From Aphelocoma coerulescens (Eukaryota > Chordata > Aves > Passeriformes > Corvidae): a stretch of DNA of 64,000 nt. The position numbers and the translations under genes were made by a program. The stretch is taken from the NCBI RefSeq assembly GCF_041296385.1, contig NC_091013.1, forward strand, positions 71,269,563-71,333,562. Direction: 5' to 3'. Under the pieces are notes generated by a model that was not told where the DNA came from, made no database searches, and saw only the letters and a list, made by a program, of their open reading frames with translations. Shown here in pieces: positions 35,267-48,800 of this stretch; position 1 is the first letter of the stretch, and the number at the start of each line of letters is the position of its first letter.

Positions 35267-38204
35267 CTAGAAATGCATAAATGAGAAGTGGGCACAAACC
35301 AGTTGATGATGCACAACAACCTTCCCAGCAGAAAATTTTCTTTATTGGCTTTTTATTAATTAACAATCTGTTTACACTATTTTTTTTCTGTAAGTTGAGT
35401 GTAAAATATTAACAGCCTAGTGCTTTCAAGTTTCTTGGAGTTGTTCTGTTTAACAGTCAGGCACTTAAGCCTTCAGATTTATAAAAAGCATTGCTTTCAA
35501 ATTTTATTTCTCACAGGAATAGCTTAGCATTGGTTTTTTTTAGCTTACAAAAGCAGCATGCCTATAGATTTTCCATAAAGAATGTTTCATTAAACTCCAT
35601 TGATGTAATTTCCCATCACTCCTCTCCATGCCTGTTTTCCAAACCAGTTCTTCCTTTCTTTGAAAGCAAGTCCTTGAGGCCTCTGTATGCATTTGCATAA
35701 TGCCTACTTATCTTTTCATCTTTAAATAAATTATTTCTACTGTGTCTTTTCCCCTTGTGTTCAGAACTAACCAGTGCACACACACTCCACCAAAGCTGTT
35801 TCATTTTGCCGTGCAAATGCAGGTCCTAGAAGAAATCTCATTAACTGATTTCAGTGGAGGTGCTTCTGCTTCCTGGCTGACAAGGGCACAAATAAACAAG
35901 TCAAGAGAATCTGCAAAAGCAGGTAGATGAAAACAGATTGTTCACCTCTCTGTGCTTCCTCTAGTCCCACAGGTCTCTCCCTGTAAACCACAGGCTGAGA
36001 TTTGAAAAGCATGAGGACTTTTCTTCTCAGGACAGAATTTAAATCAAGTAGTTACACAATGGCTACCACTATGAGACTGTATTAAAAAAACTATTATTTA
36101 CACGTGCACATAATGTGTCACAAATTGAACTAGAAAAATTAGTTACCTACAAATCAATATTGAATCTATTCCTTTGCTGAACTAAACACTTAAAGCCCTC
36201 AATATGACTGGGGAGGTGAATTTGTTCTATACTGACAGAGTAGATGTGTGCACAGGGGTAGTACAGAGGGTGAAGCCACCATGCTGATGTGCTGATGGGA
36301 CCTCAGAGCCAGAGCTGCACCAGGCAGCACTAATGGAACAGTCAGGTGCTCTTAGATTCCTCAGCCAATGTATGATGAAGTGACACCCTCAGGGAGCATT
36401 TTGCTCAGAATTCTAAATTTCTCTTTTAGTTTCATATCAACAAGAAGCAGAAGCAATTGCATTGAAGCAAACTCAAATATATTTATTATCATGGTGTTCA
36501 ATGCACAAAAGAATTCAGAATTTTACAGTGTTGCAAAAAGCAAATCTCTTACTACTTGTCCATGTTTCTTGGTAATGCAGTGGCACTATTGGCTTTGGAG
36601 GTGCTCACAGAAGATAGTTATGGCAGTCCTTATACACAGTGTTGATCCCACTTTCCAGGAATCTCATTGAATGGTGTTTCAGGCCTCTGGCTGAGACATT
36701 CTAGTCCCAGCCATGATAATGAAATCCATGAGAAATTAAAGAATTGAAAATAAGGTAATTTGGACTCCTCCCTCCAGCCATTGGAGCTGGTGTTAGGGCA
36801 AAGTCTTCCTGCACAAAAAGAAAGTTACCCAGCTTACAAGCTGCCTCAAGACTCTTGCCCATTTTCCTAATCACAGAGGAAGAGACAAAGGTCAGGTCCT
36901 TTTGGGTTCCTCCATGCCTGGGCCATCTGCACATGTAGGGAAATAAAAATAGATCCACAGCCCTCATTCTAAGTTTTGATCAAATGTGGGCCTCAAACAC
37001 TTCATCACTTTTCATTTACGTATCTGCTGTATTGAAGGCACTAGTATTTCAAGGGTCTTTTTGGCTCCTGGAAGATGAACCAACCAACCAAATTATCAAA
37101 AGAATTCTGTCAAAGAAAGATCTTAATACATGGAAATTTTTTAATGTTATAAACATTAAAAACAAATAGTCAGTAATGATTCCCAGATTTTCTTTTTCAT
37201 GCCACAACCCTGCAGTGTCCCAGAAAAGGAAATTTCAAGCAGTCAATCAACTTTGCAGCCCTGTTTTAATCTGCCTGTTTCCAAGTGAGCTGTGAATGCC
37301 TCTTCTATTGATTTGCTTTAACATTACACCATTTGTAATCCACTTGATTTTCATTAGAAACCTTAGTACTGTTCAGTCATTAACACACAGTTTTGTCCTT
37401 AGCTTTCAGCTAGTAACAGTCATCCTGAGTCTTCTAAAACTAAAGTTCACATACAAGGCTTCATATCTTGTTTATGGAAACTCTTTGTGATCCTTTGCTT
37501 GAAAAAATCTTATTTAGTTGGTGGACCAAAAGGTCACTTGTGTCATGCTGCTGCAGTGTCTCAAAAGTCAGAGTGTTCTGGGGGCAAAATACTTGAGCAA
37601 ATTATGGCTTTGTTGCTTTCAAAACTATGGAGACTAAAATCAGAAGTCTGATGCTTACTAATACCTCCAGAAACCTTGCAGTAAAACCAGGGCTAACAGC
37701 AAGAGAAAAGATGGACTTTAGGATAGCTACTACTACATTTGTCAAACCAGAAGTAAAAGTCAAGTAAGCAATCAATCAATGAGTCGGTGACTTCCAACGT
37801 TTAAATAAGCAGTCTACAGGTACAACACAGCCTGGACCCAAATCAAATCATCTTTTGTTGATCTAGTCTGCCTCCACAGGGCCCAAGGAGAGATTAAATA
37901 TCACCAGTTGGAAGTTGGACCTGATTGGACTGCATTGCAAGACCTTTGGGGAATTTGATAGTGACATGTGTTTTGTGATAGCAGCAAGGCTCCCAATCAC
38001 GTGAGGTGTTCATCGAAACACCATTTTCCATTAGCACAAAACTAGAGGATGAAAACTGACCTAATCTGGAGGTCAGGATAGAACGTGAAAAATCCCTAAA
38101 GATTAAGCTGCCTTTTAATAAAACTGACAGTGAACACAATTAAGGTGATGAACTTATTTTACTGGAGCTTAAAGAATCCTGTACTTGGCTCACAGAGAGG
38201 AAGA
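35267..38204. other. Intergenic region just downstream of B3GLCT
   Basis: AT-rich with short frames. Minus frames at 36701-36967 (88 codons) and 37894-38139 (81 codons) lie close to the gene end, but neither has a recognised domain. No RXFP2 exon was recognised. Confidence 0.5.
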
Positions 38205-39698
38205 AGGCACAAAAGGTTAAAGAATGCTTTTATTCAGCTTTCAGCTTTCACAGTTCTAAACAGTAAACATAATTAACAATTCACCAATGGTATCAGAGAA
38301 CATAGTCCTGGTATCAGTAAAATGTCTACTGTTTAAGGCACTGGTAGTGGGAAGAAAAAAAGACATAACATGGATTGCTCTTTCTTAATCAGAATTTGAA
38401 TCTGTTATGAATATGTGCTTGCTATTCAGTGCTTAGAAACCCACAAGCTGCATTCACAAACAAATGTTCATACAAGTTCGGTAATTACCGAGACAGGAAT
38501 TAGTGGCTCCCCTACTTCAACTCTAGAGCAAGTATTGCTTTTCTTTGGAGTGGAATCAATTTTTAACCTACTAAAAGAAACCAAAACACAAATTACTTCA
38601 GCAGTATGGCTTTAAGACCCTGTATTTGGTTACAATATAGCAAGCCAAGTTAAATGACAGCATACAGGTGACAATTACTGTCATTTTAAAACAAGCAGTT
38701 TTACAATATAAAAATTAGTTTAGAACATACTATAGCCAGTTTTTGTACAAACATTCTTACAAAACTGAATTACTAAAAAAAAGTCAAGAAAGTTTTAAAT
38801 ATGAATCACACTTTACATGTTGTATGCATAAAATTACTTATCCTGATGATATAAATTAGGAATACTACAAAATTTTTAAAGCTGGCATTCATATGCTACT
38901 GAAATGCACACGTCGGAAATACTGAAGTGTTAGTTCTGCCAAAATCCTTAAGAGTCACTCTTATATTTGCCAGATTGATGTACAGTGACTTAGGTTTCTA
39001 AAGGAGCCACAGTGACCTCCCGTGGCCACCTAAGAAATCCCTGTCCTTAACCTTTTTTTCTATTTTGTACATGGCATTCCACACAAGTGCCAATAAACTT
39101 AAAAGGTACAACAGTGGTTTCGTGCCTGGTCCAACTACTCCAGGAAACTACAGTATTTCTATCTGCAATGAGCATAAAGGAGCACAGCCTTCACACAATC
39201 TACCTCCTAGTCACAGGAAAAAAGTCAAGTGTCCTCTATGATTTATCGAGAAACTGTTCCAGAACCTTTTAGAGAACTGTTTTCTGTAAGTCAGTGAGAG
39301 ATGATGTTTAATAGATGTTCAACACTTATTCAGTATTAGGCTCCAAAATAAATAACTTCAGCTTTTGAGAGAGCAAAGGAAGGAAATGCAAATTGATGCT
39401 GTCTGAACCAAGTCCAAAGCAGAACAGAGGTGAAGTTGTACAAGACTCTTAAATGTGTGTCAAGTTCATTGGTATATAAAGCCCAGAAACATTCTAAAAA
39501 GAAACCAAGTGGAGGAAAAGAATCCAAAAGTCATTTAAGTGCCTTCTTCCATTGTTCTGAAGGGATGCAAGCAACAGGAACAAAACACTTACTTCCCATG
39601 TCATGAACAGATGAACAACATGAAAACAAACCAAAAATCACAGTAGTGACTGTCCCTCATCTGTAGAACAGTAATTAACACTTACATTCGTCTACTGC
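38205..39698 (-). other. B3GLCT: B3GLCT 3' UTR (inferred)
   Basis: About 1.5 kb of AT-rich non-coding sequence follows the TAA on the minus strand and leads to the first convincing AATAAA. It has no long frame and no repeat element I recognise. The extent is inferred from the polyadenylation signal only; alternative sites closer to the stop cannot be excluded. Confidence 0.6.
38229..38234 (-). terminator. Polyadenylation signal AATAAA for B3GLCT
   Basis: The minus strand reads CTGAATAAAAGCATTC, followed about 15-25 nt later by a T/G-rich stretch (CCTTTTGTGCC), the usual layout of a cleavage site. It is the first canonical hexamer I found downstream of the stop. Confidence 0.55.
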
Positions 39699-39866
39699 TT
39701 ATAAATCCTCTCTGTTATATCCAACTTTTTTTCCATTATGTGACTCTTCTGTGTTTGGTGCCAGCCATGTGAAATACACCTTCACTGGATCGATATTCCA
39801 ATGCTTGTGAAATGATACTGGAATTTGGTGAGAAAGGTAATCTTTTGGGTAGTCCATTGGCCTTGC
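39699..39866 (-). CDS. B3GLCT: B3GLCT exon 15, C-terminus and stop
   Basis: The last coding exon is 168 nt, phase 0, after the acceptor TTTCTTCCATCTTAG. It encodes [37 protein letters not shown] and [18 protein letters not shown], then TAA at 39701-39699. The terminal REDL should act as an ER retrieval signal; human ends REEL. The stretch between TWLAP and REDL is poorly conserved, as usual for a flexible tail. Confidence 0.96.
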   Translation of the reverse strand, partial: ARPMDYPKDYLSHQIPVSFHKHWNIDPVKVYFTWLAPNTEESHNGKKVGYNREDL

Positions 39867-42800
39867 CTAAGATGGAAGAAAGAAGCAAAAGCACCGGCAC
39901 TTAACGATCAATAATAATTTTAAAAAGAGAAAGTATCACTGCTCAATGGCCTCTGTAACAGAACAGTGTGGCACTGACAAAACACACAAGATGGTAACAA
40001 AGAGGTTTTTACATCATTCTATTAAATCAATTGACAAGGCATTAGTTTAAATCTTCAACTCACACTGGAGCCATCATGCTAGGAATGAAGTACACTGATA
40101 TTTAATATGCCCTATTTCTCAGGATATGAAATGTCCACCATCTATGCAGTCAAGCAATAAACAGTGTAGTTTGTACGGAATCTTTTTAAATATGCAGTTT
40201 TGGCTCAATAATGACAAAATTATTTTAAACAATATTCTCTTCCTCCTTCTAATGACAGTTGTCAGCACTGCCACTGTGATTGTAGGCTCCTAATAAGGCC
40301 ATAAGCAGCAAAAATATATGGAGTTTTATGATAGGTAAAGGTTCCAAACATGGGATACATTGTGGTGCCAGAAAACTGCGTAGTTGTTCTTTATCAGGCT
40401 ATATCAAACCAGAAAGAGTTACAACACAGCTACAAGATGCAGCTGCTGTCCTAATGCACCACATGTATCTCATTTTCTCTGGCAGTTCAATGGCACATAA
40501 GTGCATCTTTACATAAAAAATTCCCAGCTGTAGTGGTCCCTGGAAAAACAACTACATTTTGCCACTGGAGTTTTTGTAAAGAAAGATGCATGGAAGGCAA
40601 ACTTTTGTGTTTTATATCTAAGGAAAATAAAAACCCAAACGAGGAAAATTGAGTGATTTGGATAACAAATAATTGATTTGATGCCTAAGCTGGTAACTGA
40701 TTCAATACTGCATGGTTCACCTACTTATGGTGGTATTTATGAATTCTCTATGCAGTTCTGTATACATCACAGTCATAAAATTAGGCAACAGAATTTGACA
40801 TTATGAATACTGAATATGTGTTGTTGGTGTTATGGGTATTTTTATTCTGATATTTAAATGACAGAGTGGTTATTTTTAAAAATTCCACTGGAGAAATCAA
40901 GAGGGAACCTATATCCCTCACAACTTTTGAAAAACACGTTGAAGAACATTTAGGTTTCAAGAACCTGAAGAATTTATTTTGGATAGAGACAGTTTTTACA
41001 CAACTGAGACCAAGACCAGATTTTTGCTGTTTGAAAATCAATCAGCTTATTATTAAGCTATAGACACATTTCTGGTGTTTTGATAATTCTAAAATAACAA
41101 TATCTACTCTAATAACTTTTTTTTTTTTTACTAAAATTTGTATTTGGTGTTCTAGAAAAGCCAAATATATTGCTTTAGCCCAGATTTTATATTTAAGACC
41201 ACAGTTCTGGCTGCTTCTCAACACGGGAAGGTTCCTGTTCTCTTTAGAGTCTCATCATGTCAAAAAGCTCTGGCACAGGTCACAGAATATGTGTGTATCT
41301 ACCTCAGCAAGTAGGCAGCAGGAAACCAGTAAGAGTGAGCCAACACATCATAGACTTTCCAAGAATGAAGACATCTTTGCTTCTCTTTCATAATCTATCT
41401 CAGTACAATTTTAGATTCACATACTTCAAGGAACATCACACATCATAATATTTCACTCAAGTCCTTAAGAAGTTATTTTCTGGTTGACAGAAAATCCAAA
41501 ATCGGTTTTCTCATTTTTAAAATATTTTTTGCACAATGGTGGAATTTGTAGAACAAGCACATTCAATTTTTATTCAGTGGTTTTCCCCCAAGGGTTAACT
41601 CCTGTTTGAGGGATGTTTAATTAGAATTTGTTATAAGCAACAGTAAAGATGAATTAGAAGTCAAGTGCAATTTTCTCTGTGGAAAATCAAACTCCTAGGA
41701 TTTCACTTTCAAAGTGATTCAGTATCAAATGCACACTATTAAAGATTACAAGGAAGTTCTTTGGTTTTTTTGAATAAGGACCATTCTTACAAATTTGGAA
41801 AATGAGTTCTGTTCTGACTCTCCTTTAATTAGGCTGGTTTGTTGTTTCGGTTTTTTTAACACTTCTTCAAGCACAAATTATTCAATAACTGCTGATTTTA
41901 TAATATGCATGACTTGTTTTCTTTCTGTACTGAAAGGAGTAAGCAATGATAAACAAAACAGGAGAGTAAACAGATATGATTTTTTTACACGGACAGGGAA
42001 TTAAAATATTGAACAGTGTGTTCTCAGTCTTCCCACTTCTCTAAATAGTAAATGAAATTAGAAATGTAATCTTAACACAGGTAAAGATGACAATTTAAAT
42101 AAGAAACTCCCTCCCTCCACTGACAGCTACTTTGAACTACATGGTAATTTACTAATTCTCAAGTCGCTTATTATCTTATTCTCAGCTCTTATTCAGGTAC
42201 GCAGGTCTTCCCAGTTTTTCAACTAGATCAACACCTGAAAAACATCAAATGCTACACTCATTTAAATGATGATTTTTAAAAAAGTTGTGCACTGTTTGGG
42301 AAAAAAATCTTTAGTGCTTCTTGTTCATACCATGGAAAGATTTGGTTTACTTGGCTTACGAGGAAGAAAATCTCTGTAGGCCTCAATGCATCATGTTTTC
42401 CACTGTGGCACTACAGTTAGCTTGTTAAATATTGTGGAAGACAGAAACAAAATTCAAATCTACTCCAGCCATTTTCTCACAAACTCACATGAAAATTATG
42501 TTTTGTGAGCTCTCTTTCCCATGTGCTAGCATAGAGCAATTTATCATATTTATACCATTCTTCAGAATCCACCACAAAACCAATATTTTCATATTTTATA
42601 TCTTCACTAATGAGATAGTTCAGATTAGTAAATACTGAATCAATAGAAAAATTAGGTAAGTAGAGCAGGCAGATTTATTGAAAAATTTTACAGTTAGTTC
42701 TCCATTACCTGAAGAAAAAATTATTGTGTTGTAGGTTTTTTTCCTTCAGAGGACATATGACAACTATTCAAAGCACGTGGCTCCTAATTCTCTTTGTTTT

Positions 42801-45800
42801 TCAAAATTCTCACCTCTGACTGCATCTTTAATAAAATATAGTTATAGGTTAGCTAAAATATCATATCAACTAGCAAAGTATTGTAGTAATCCATGGTATG
42901 AGAATGCTCTTATTTGATCAGTCTTGTTCTGCCAGGAACCAAGCTAAAGCAGCAGCATCATCTTGGTTAGTGCTATTACATATGGATCGAGTTCGAATAT
43001 TTATGACTGTTTTATACTTAGAAAATGAAATACATTTCTAATACTCAAAAATAGCTCTCTGACCTGATGAAAAAGTGGACTGTGTGTTATAGGGATTCCT
43101 AAGCCACTGAAACACATCCCAAGGACCATATCATCAGGGGCATCCATGCTGTAACACCGGCATTTGCTAGCAAGCAGCTTCTGAACAGCTGTTCTGCTGA
43201 AAACCATCCTGAATTTAAAAAAAGCACATGAAATGTATAAAACTACTAAAGACACCAAATAATTGTAATTAATAAATATTGGTAAATTATTTAAAACTGC
43301 AAGACCAAATGTAGCCCTCCCGTACAACATATTTGAAATTCAAAATTTGAGGGGTCAGAACGGACAAATGCCAGAGGCATTTTCTGAAAGATAATTACTT
43401 TTCATACTGAAAATTAATTACACCAATTATACCTCTTGTTGTTATTCCAACAACAACTTAGCTACCCACCATTTCTACTACTGCAGATAATTCCTCCTAA
43501 ATTTGGCCTGGACTCAAAAGGAATACTCTCCTCAATCTTACTCAAACGTAAGAGAGAAGAGTTGGGGACTCGTGACCAGCATGTGTCACTACACAGAAGG
43601 TGTGAGGTGAATTGCAGACATTTGGAGAAAACATCACTGTTTCTGTTGAAAGTGATCCGTGTTGTAATTTAGAACATTTGCACTCAAAACAGGAACAAAT
43701 GTAGATCTCAGTAGCAGCTTAAATAAATTACCCTCCTCCACCAGTGATGTAACTGTATCCTCCAGTTCCCAAGCCATAGCCGTAACGCTCGCCAAGGAAT
43801 ACTGGTTCATTTGGGTCATAGCAGCTGAGCAATTTTCGGAGTCTGAAGATACTATAATATGAAAAGCCATTAATAAAAAATCTTGTAAACATTCATTTTG
43901 GAACAGACATTGCTACCTTCAACAGCATTCTATTAAATAGCACAATGATGACAGGAGACATTCAGAAATTCTACCCAAAAAAACTCCCCCAGAGATACAA
44001 ACTGCTAAACAGAAATTTATGATGGGTTATTTACTATGAGATATGACTGCTGAATTTGGTCAAATCATGAACAAATTAGCTTAAAACATTTTTTGAAGTA
44101 GGCAGTTTGTCAGCAAAACTGCATCTCATCTCAGAGAAAACATGAAATTATACTTTCCAAGCAATGTTAAGATCTTTGCAAATTATCTGTGAACATCTAC
44201 AAATTGAAAAGTAAAAAGGGTTGGTTTAGTTATATGAATATTGCATTATCCACAGTTACATCCTACTTCTTCTGTCACATGATTTAATGTAAAGTATTGT
44301 CTTGAACCACTGTTCCTAACCATGTGATCCTGCTCATTGATCACTGTGCCTTTTTTGCTTATACTGCAGTGTCAGATTTTATGAGAATGGGATCTAATTT
44401 TCCAACCAAGGCAAGTTCCAGAACACCATTCTGGGTAGCTCGGACAACTGACCTGAGCTTATGAAACCTTTCTTCTGACACATTTCTGTGAGAAACACAT
44501 CTTAGAAAGGGTATTAGCAAATGACTATACCCCCTCAGCTCAAACATACCTATGCTGAGGAATCACAAAATGTGGTGTATTCAGACTATATGATTACATG
44601 ATAACACTGATATGCACAGTTTTAACCAAGTTACAATATTGTTTTTAATATCCGTTAAAAGAATACTGATGGAAAGTGATAATAAAATAGCTGTATCACT
44701 TAAATAAAGAATAGGTGAATATTGCTAAATCTCTTACTGACATAAACAGTGGTAACTCCTGAAGTAATGCAATATATACCTTATCAGTGTGTCATCATCC
44801 ACTACAACTAACCAAGGGGTTCTGGGAGAAGTATGATTCAAAAACCTTTCCAAAATGGCAAACGTTTTCCCACAGTGACCTAAGAAAAAGAGAAATTAAC
44901 AGAATATACACTTAAATAAAATAGGAATTAAATTAAAAACAAGCTTCCAGCTATCTGTCAAGCTGTTGGATAATACTGGACAAACTGCTACTCTTAATTT
45001 AAAGAGTTGTAAAAATGAGAAGACTATGATAGAAGCATGATCTGCAAAATACTCCAAGATACTGTCATAGCATTTCATGATGCATCAGGCAGATCCATTG
45101 CTTTTATAGAAACATTTAAATCTATATTAATCTACTGTACTCATCATTGGCAACTCAGGTCCTGATCACTGCCTCTAAGGAAAGGTCTCAACATTTATCA
45201 CAAGATTATAATGAAGTTCAGAGGTAAGACACCCTTTGCTAGGAGTGGAGAAGTGAAACACCGTTGTTCAGAATAAGCATGAGAAACAAGAAGTTTCAGA
45301 CCTCTACTGAATCTTCTTTAGATCTTGGACAAACCTCATTTCAGTCAGTCTTTATTCATCACAGTTTATTATCTAATGTAATTATCGCTATCAAAATTAC
45401 ATTTACTAAACAATCATCCAAAATAAATTGTATTTGAAGCCACTTCCAGTTAAAATATTCTATGACAAAATGCAGTAACTCTATGCTTAAGAAATGAAGG
45501 AAGTCCTCACTTTGGTGATTTTCTGAAATGGTGAACTTAATGCAGACTGATATGAGAACATTTACAATATTAAAGCCAAGATTTCTATATTATATTCTAT
45601 CACAAAACATGGAAGCTCCCTGGCATGACTAGAACTACTGGGCATGGCTTCTACAAACGATCCACATGTGCCCTGCAAGCTTGCTGCCTCCTGAAAACAC
45701 TCACTGCTTGCTCATGTCACTCTGCACACAGAAATCCCTGCCTATCCTCTCTCTGCCTCTAACAGACAAAAAAGGGGCAGAAATAACCCAGAGGTCAGAA

Positions 45801-48800
45801 CAACTGACCTAGTGGGCCAGATAAGACTAACAGGCCACTGCCTGGACACCTGTAATTCAGAAGGTAATACATATAGGCTATGAGCCTAAGAACGATATAT
45901 CAAATGAAAGAAAAAATCAAAACTAGTAAGCTCAAGAAAGCCATCATATCCATAGCCTTTTTTCTATTCAAACACAAAGTAAATTAATTTAAATGCCTAT
46001 TATTTGCTATAAAAAGATGTTTCAATCTTAACATTTAATTTTTGTGCTTAAATCAAGGCATGCTATGCACAAGCATATAATATCTGAATACCATATGGCA
46101 TGTAATTTATGCTCAGTAACCAGCTGGCAGTGCCTGAGATCTTTTGAAATAAATTTATGACTTCTTCACTGTTGATAATCTACACAAAATCATCAATAAC
46201 TGTAGAGTTATCACTCTTACCCCAAGTAATAACACCAGTTTTTTTTTCCTCTTGCAGTATATCAGTATACCATGCTTTCATAATCTCAGTATTTAGGTTT
46301 CTGCTAAAAAGAACATGTACAGGGAGACTCTGTATTTTCCATCCATTTCCTGTGTCAAGAGCATTCTTTTAGTTTAGGTTGCACATATGTGCTAGAGAAA
46401 TACAGAATTTCTAAATGACATACTTGACGTGAAAGACATGTATCATCCATAAAACTTCACTTCTTAAGTCAGCCATTTGTGCAAAACTGACAAACAGTCA
46501 ACAATCTCACCTCTGTCAGTGTTAGGTATGCCTAAATCTATAGTAGGAATGGAGATGTCTGCATAATCACTGTAGTATTCAATAAGGGCAGCTTCTCTTT
46601 CCCAAGTCTGCTTTACAACTGGTACTGCAAAAGAATGATTGACGTTCAAACACAAGTAACTTGATTAAAATAGATACTTGATCCAAATATTCATGTTAAC
46701 CACTTTTTGTTAGCCACATTCCTTTACATGGTAATAAAATGCTGCTTCAAATACAGCACCATGATTCTAAATGTTCATTCTATTTTCTTTCCTATAACAT
46801 TTAGAGAGAAAAAAAGTCTACATTTTTATGAAAGCCAGTCAGGACAGTTTTATTTAAATAATAAAAAAAATTCTATTAAAATATGAGTATAGTTTCATAA
46901 AACTATTATTCATAATAGTAATTAAAAACTGTGATATTTACATTTTGACTAACCAAAGCACGGAATTCACTACTTTTACACTTGCTATGGTAGGATTCAT
47001 AGCACACATCAGCACAAATACTGTCAGAGATCAGTCCTTCTTCCAGTATTGAAATGCCACATTTTAATCCAACTGTACAGTGTATCACATATTCTGAATA
47101 AGAAACAGACCAAATGTACCTTTTGAAATACTAAACTTGTGTTATACACATCCTATCTGACAGCAACATCATATTAATGCTCAAAAGCACCTGTCTCTGG
47201 AGACACACAGAGGGCATTTTATAACAATTCCTGTTACAAATGTATAAATATTTATTGTTTCATTTATAAATAAGAAGCATTTGTATAGTTTATAAATATC
47301 ATACAATCAATTTTGATCCCATGGAGATTCTATTCAAAGGAGGACTTCTTAATGCTTCTCTAAAAGAGCAACCTTTTTCTCACTAGTTTGCCATTTCACA
47401 TCAACATTTAAAATTGATCACACAAAATTCTAGTAATGATGCTATGAGTGTTTAAATTACATCCAGAAGTGAATAAATTATGGGTAACACCAAAAAAAAA
47501 AAAAAAATCCAGCCATCTGCAGGGTGTTTAGACGAAATCCATCAGATTGAAATAAGGGTCTCTCTTCCATCCTAAAAATGAGGAGTTTGGGCCTTAGATG
47601 AGCAAGTACTCTGAAACACTGCATTCTGCTGTTAGTTTCTCTGCTTTGTTTCTCTGGCACCATCCAGGAGGTCTCACTGGTAGCAGGTAGTGCTTTAAAT
47701 GGAGGAATATTTATATAACTTCCCCTTGCTGCTGTACATTTCTGATGTTTGTGAACAACTCATTTTAGCCCCTTGCTAGAATCATCCATCACCTAATTTG
47801 AAGTTTGTTGCCTACCTAGTTGCTCACTTCCCTCTACTCTGAGTACACAGGATCTATTGTTATTGATTGACCAACAGCCAGTTTGATAACAGTTACTTTT
47901 TAGCTCATTTTAGTGTTAAGACAAAGTAATAAGAACTCAGTGCACTAACAGAAAGGCTCTAATATTTGGGAAAAAAAAAATCACTTTTGTAGCATTTTGA
48001 AGTGGTCCATACTGCTTTTAAAAGTTCTGAAAGAAATGTAAAAGTGTTCTCATTTTTTTCATTAAAAAATCCAAAGGGAATTATGCACAAAAGAAAATGT
48101 ATAGGCAGGAAATTATTTTCTTATTCTGTGGAAATGTTCTACTTAAAAATGTTTTCCAGAAGAACAAAACCAAAAGGTGTCAGAAAAACGAGGCCCCAGA
48201 GCAGAAGCATCTCAGATACACAAGAGCATCCAACCTTCCCCTGGCAGAAGAGATGCACCTGTAAAGGTTGTTTTACCTTTCTCCAAACAAGGACCTGAAA
48301 CTCAGCAGGGTTCTTTAACACACAGAAATATTTGCTGTTACAGATTGAGTCTTTCTATTTCTTTGGTGGAATCCCCCCTCCTTCTGTAAATGAAGAAAAG
48401 TTCACTGAAGCAAGGACTTGAGTCTCACCTCAGTTAAAAGGTCTGGCAAGGGGGCTTTAGCTAAAGTATCTTTCTCTTTCCTTTGCTTGTCTTGATGGAA
48501 ATGTCACCATGCAGACTAATGTCTATTGTAAATTGAATCCCACAATACTTTGTAATTTCTAGCAAATTGTTTCTTCCAAAAAAACAATTTGAAATTTTGG
48601 ACTAGATGACAATGCAAATATTTATCAATATGTATTAATACTTGTAATCACGCCAAGGTTTTAATACCACTAGACATATCTAAAGGTCAGCTCTAAGCAG
48701 TTAATGACATTTTATTTCTACTGTTTCTAGAACCCTAATGCATGTTTGCAGTCTTGAAAATTTCTTTTATAACTACAGATGGTATGTGTAAGAAGGAGAG

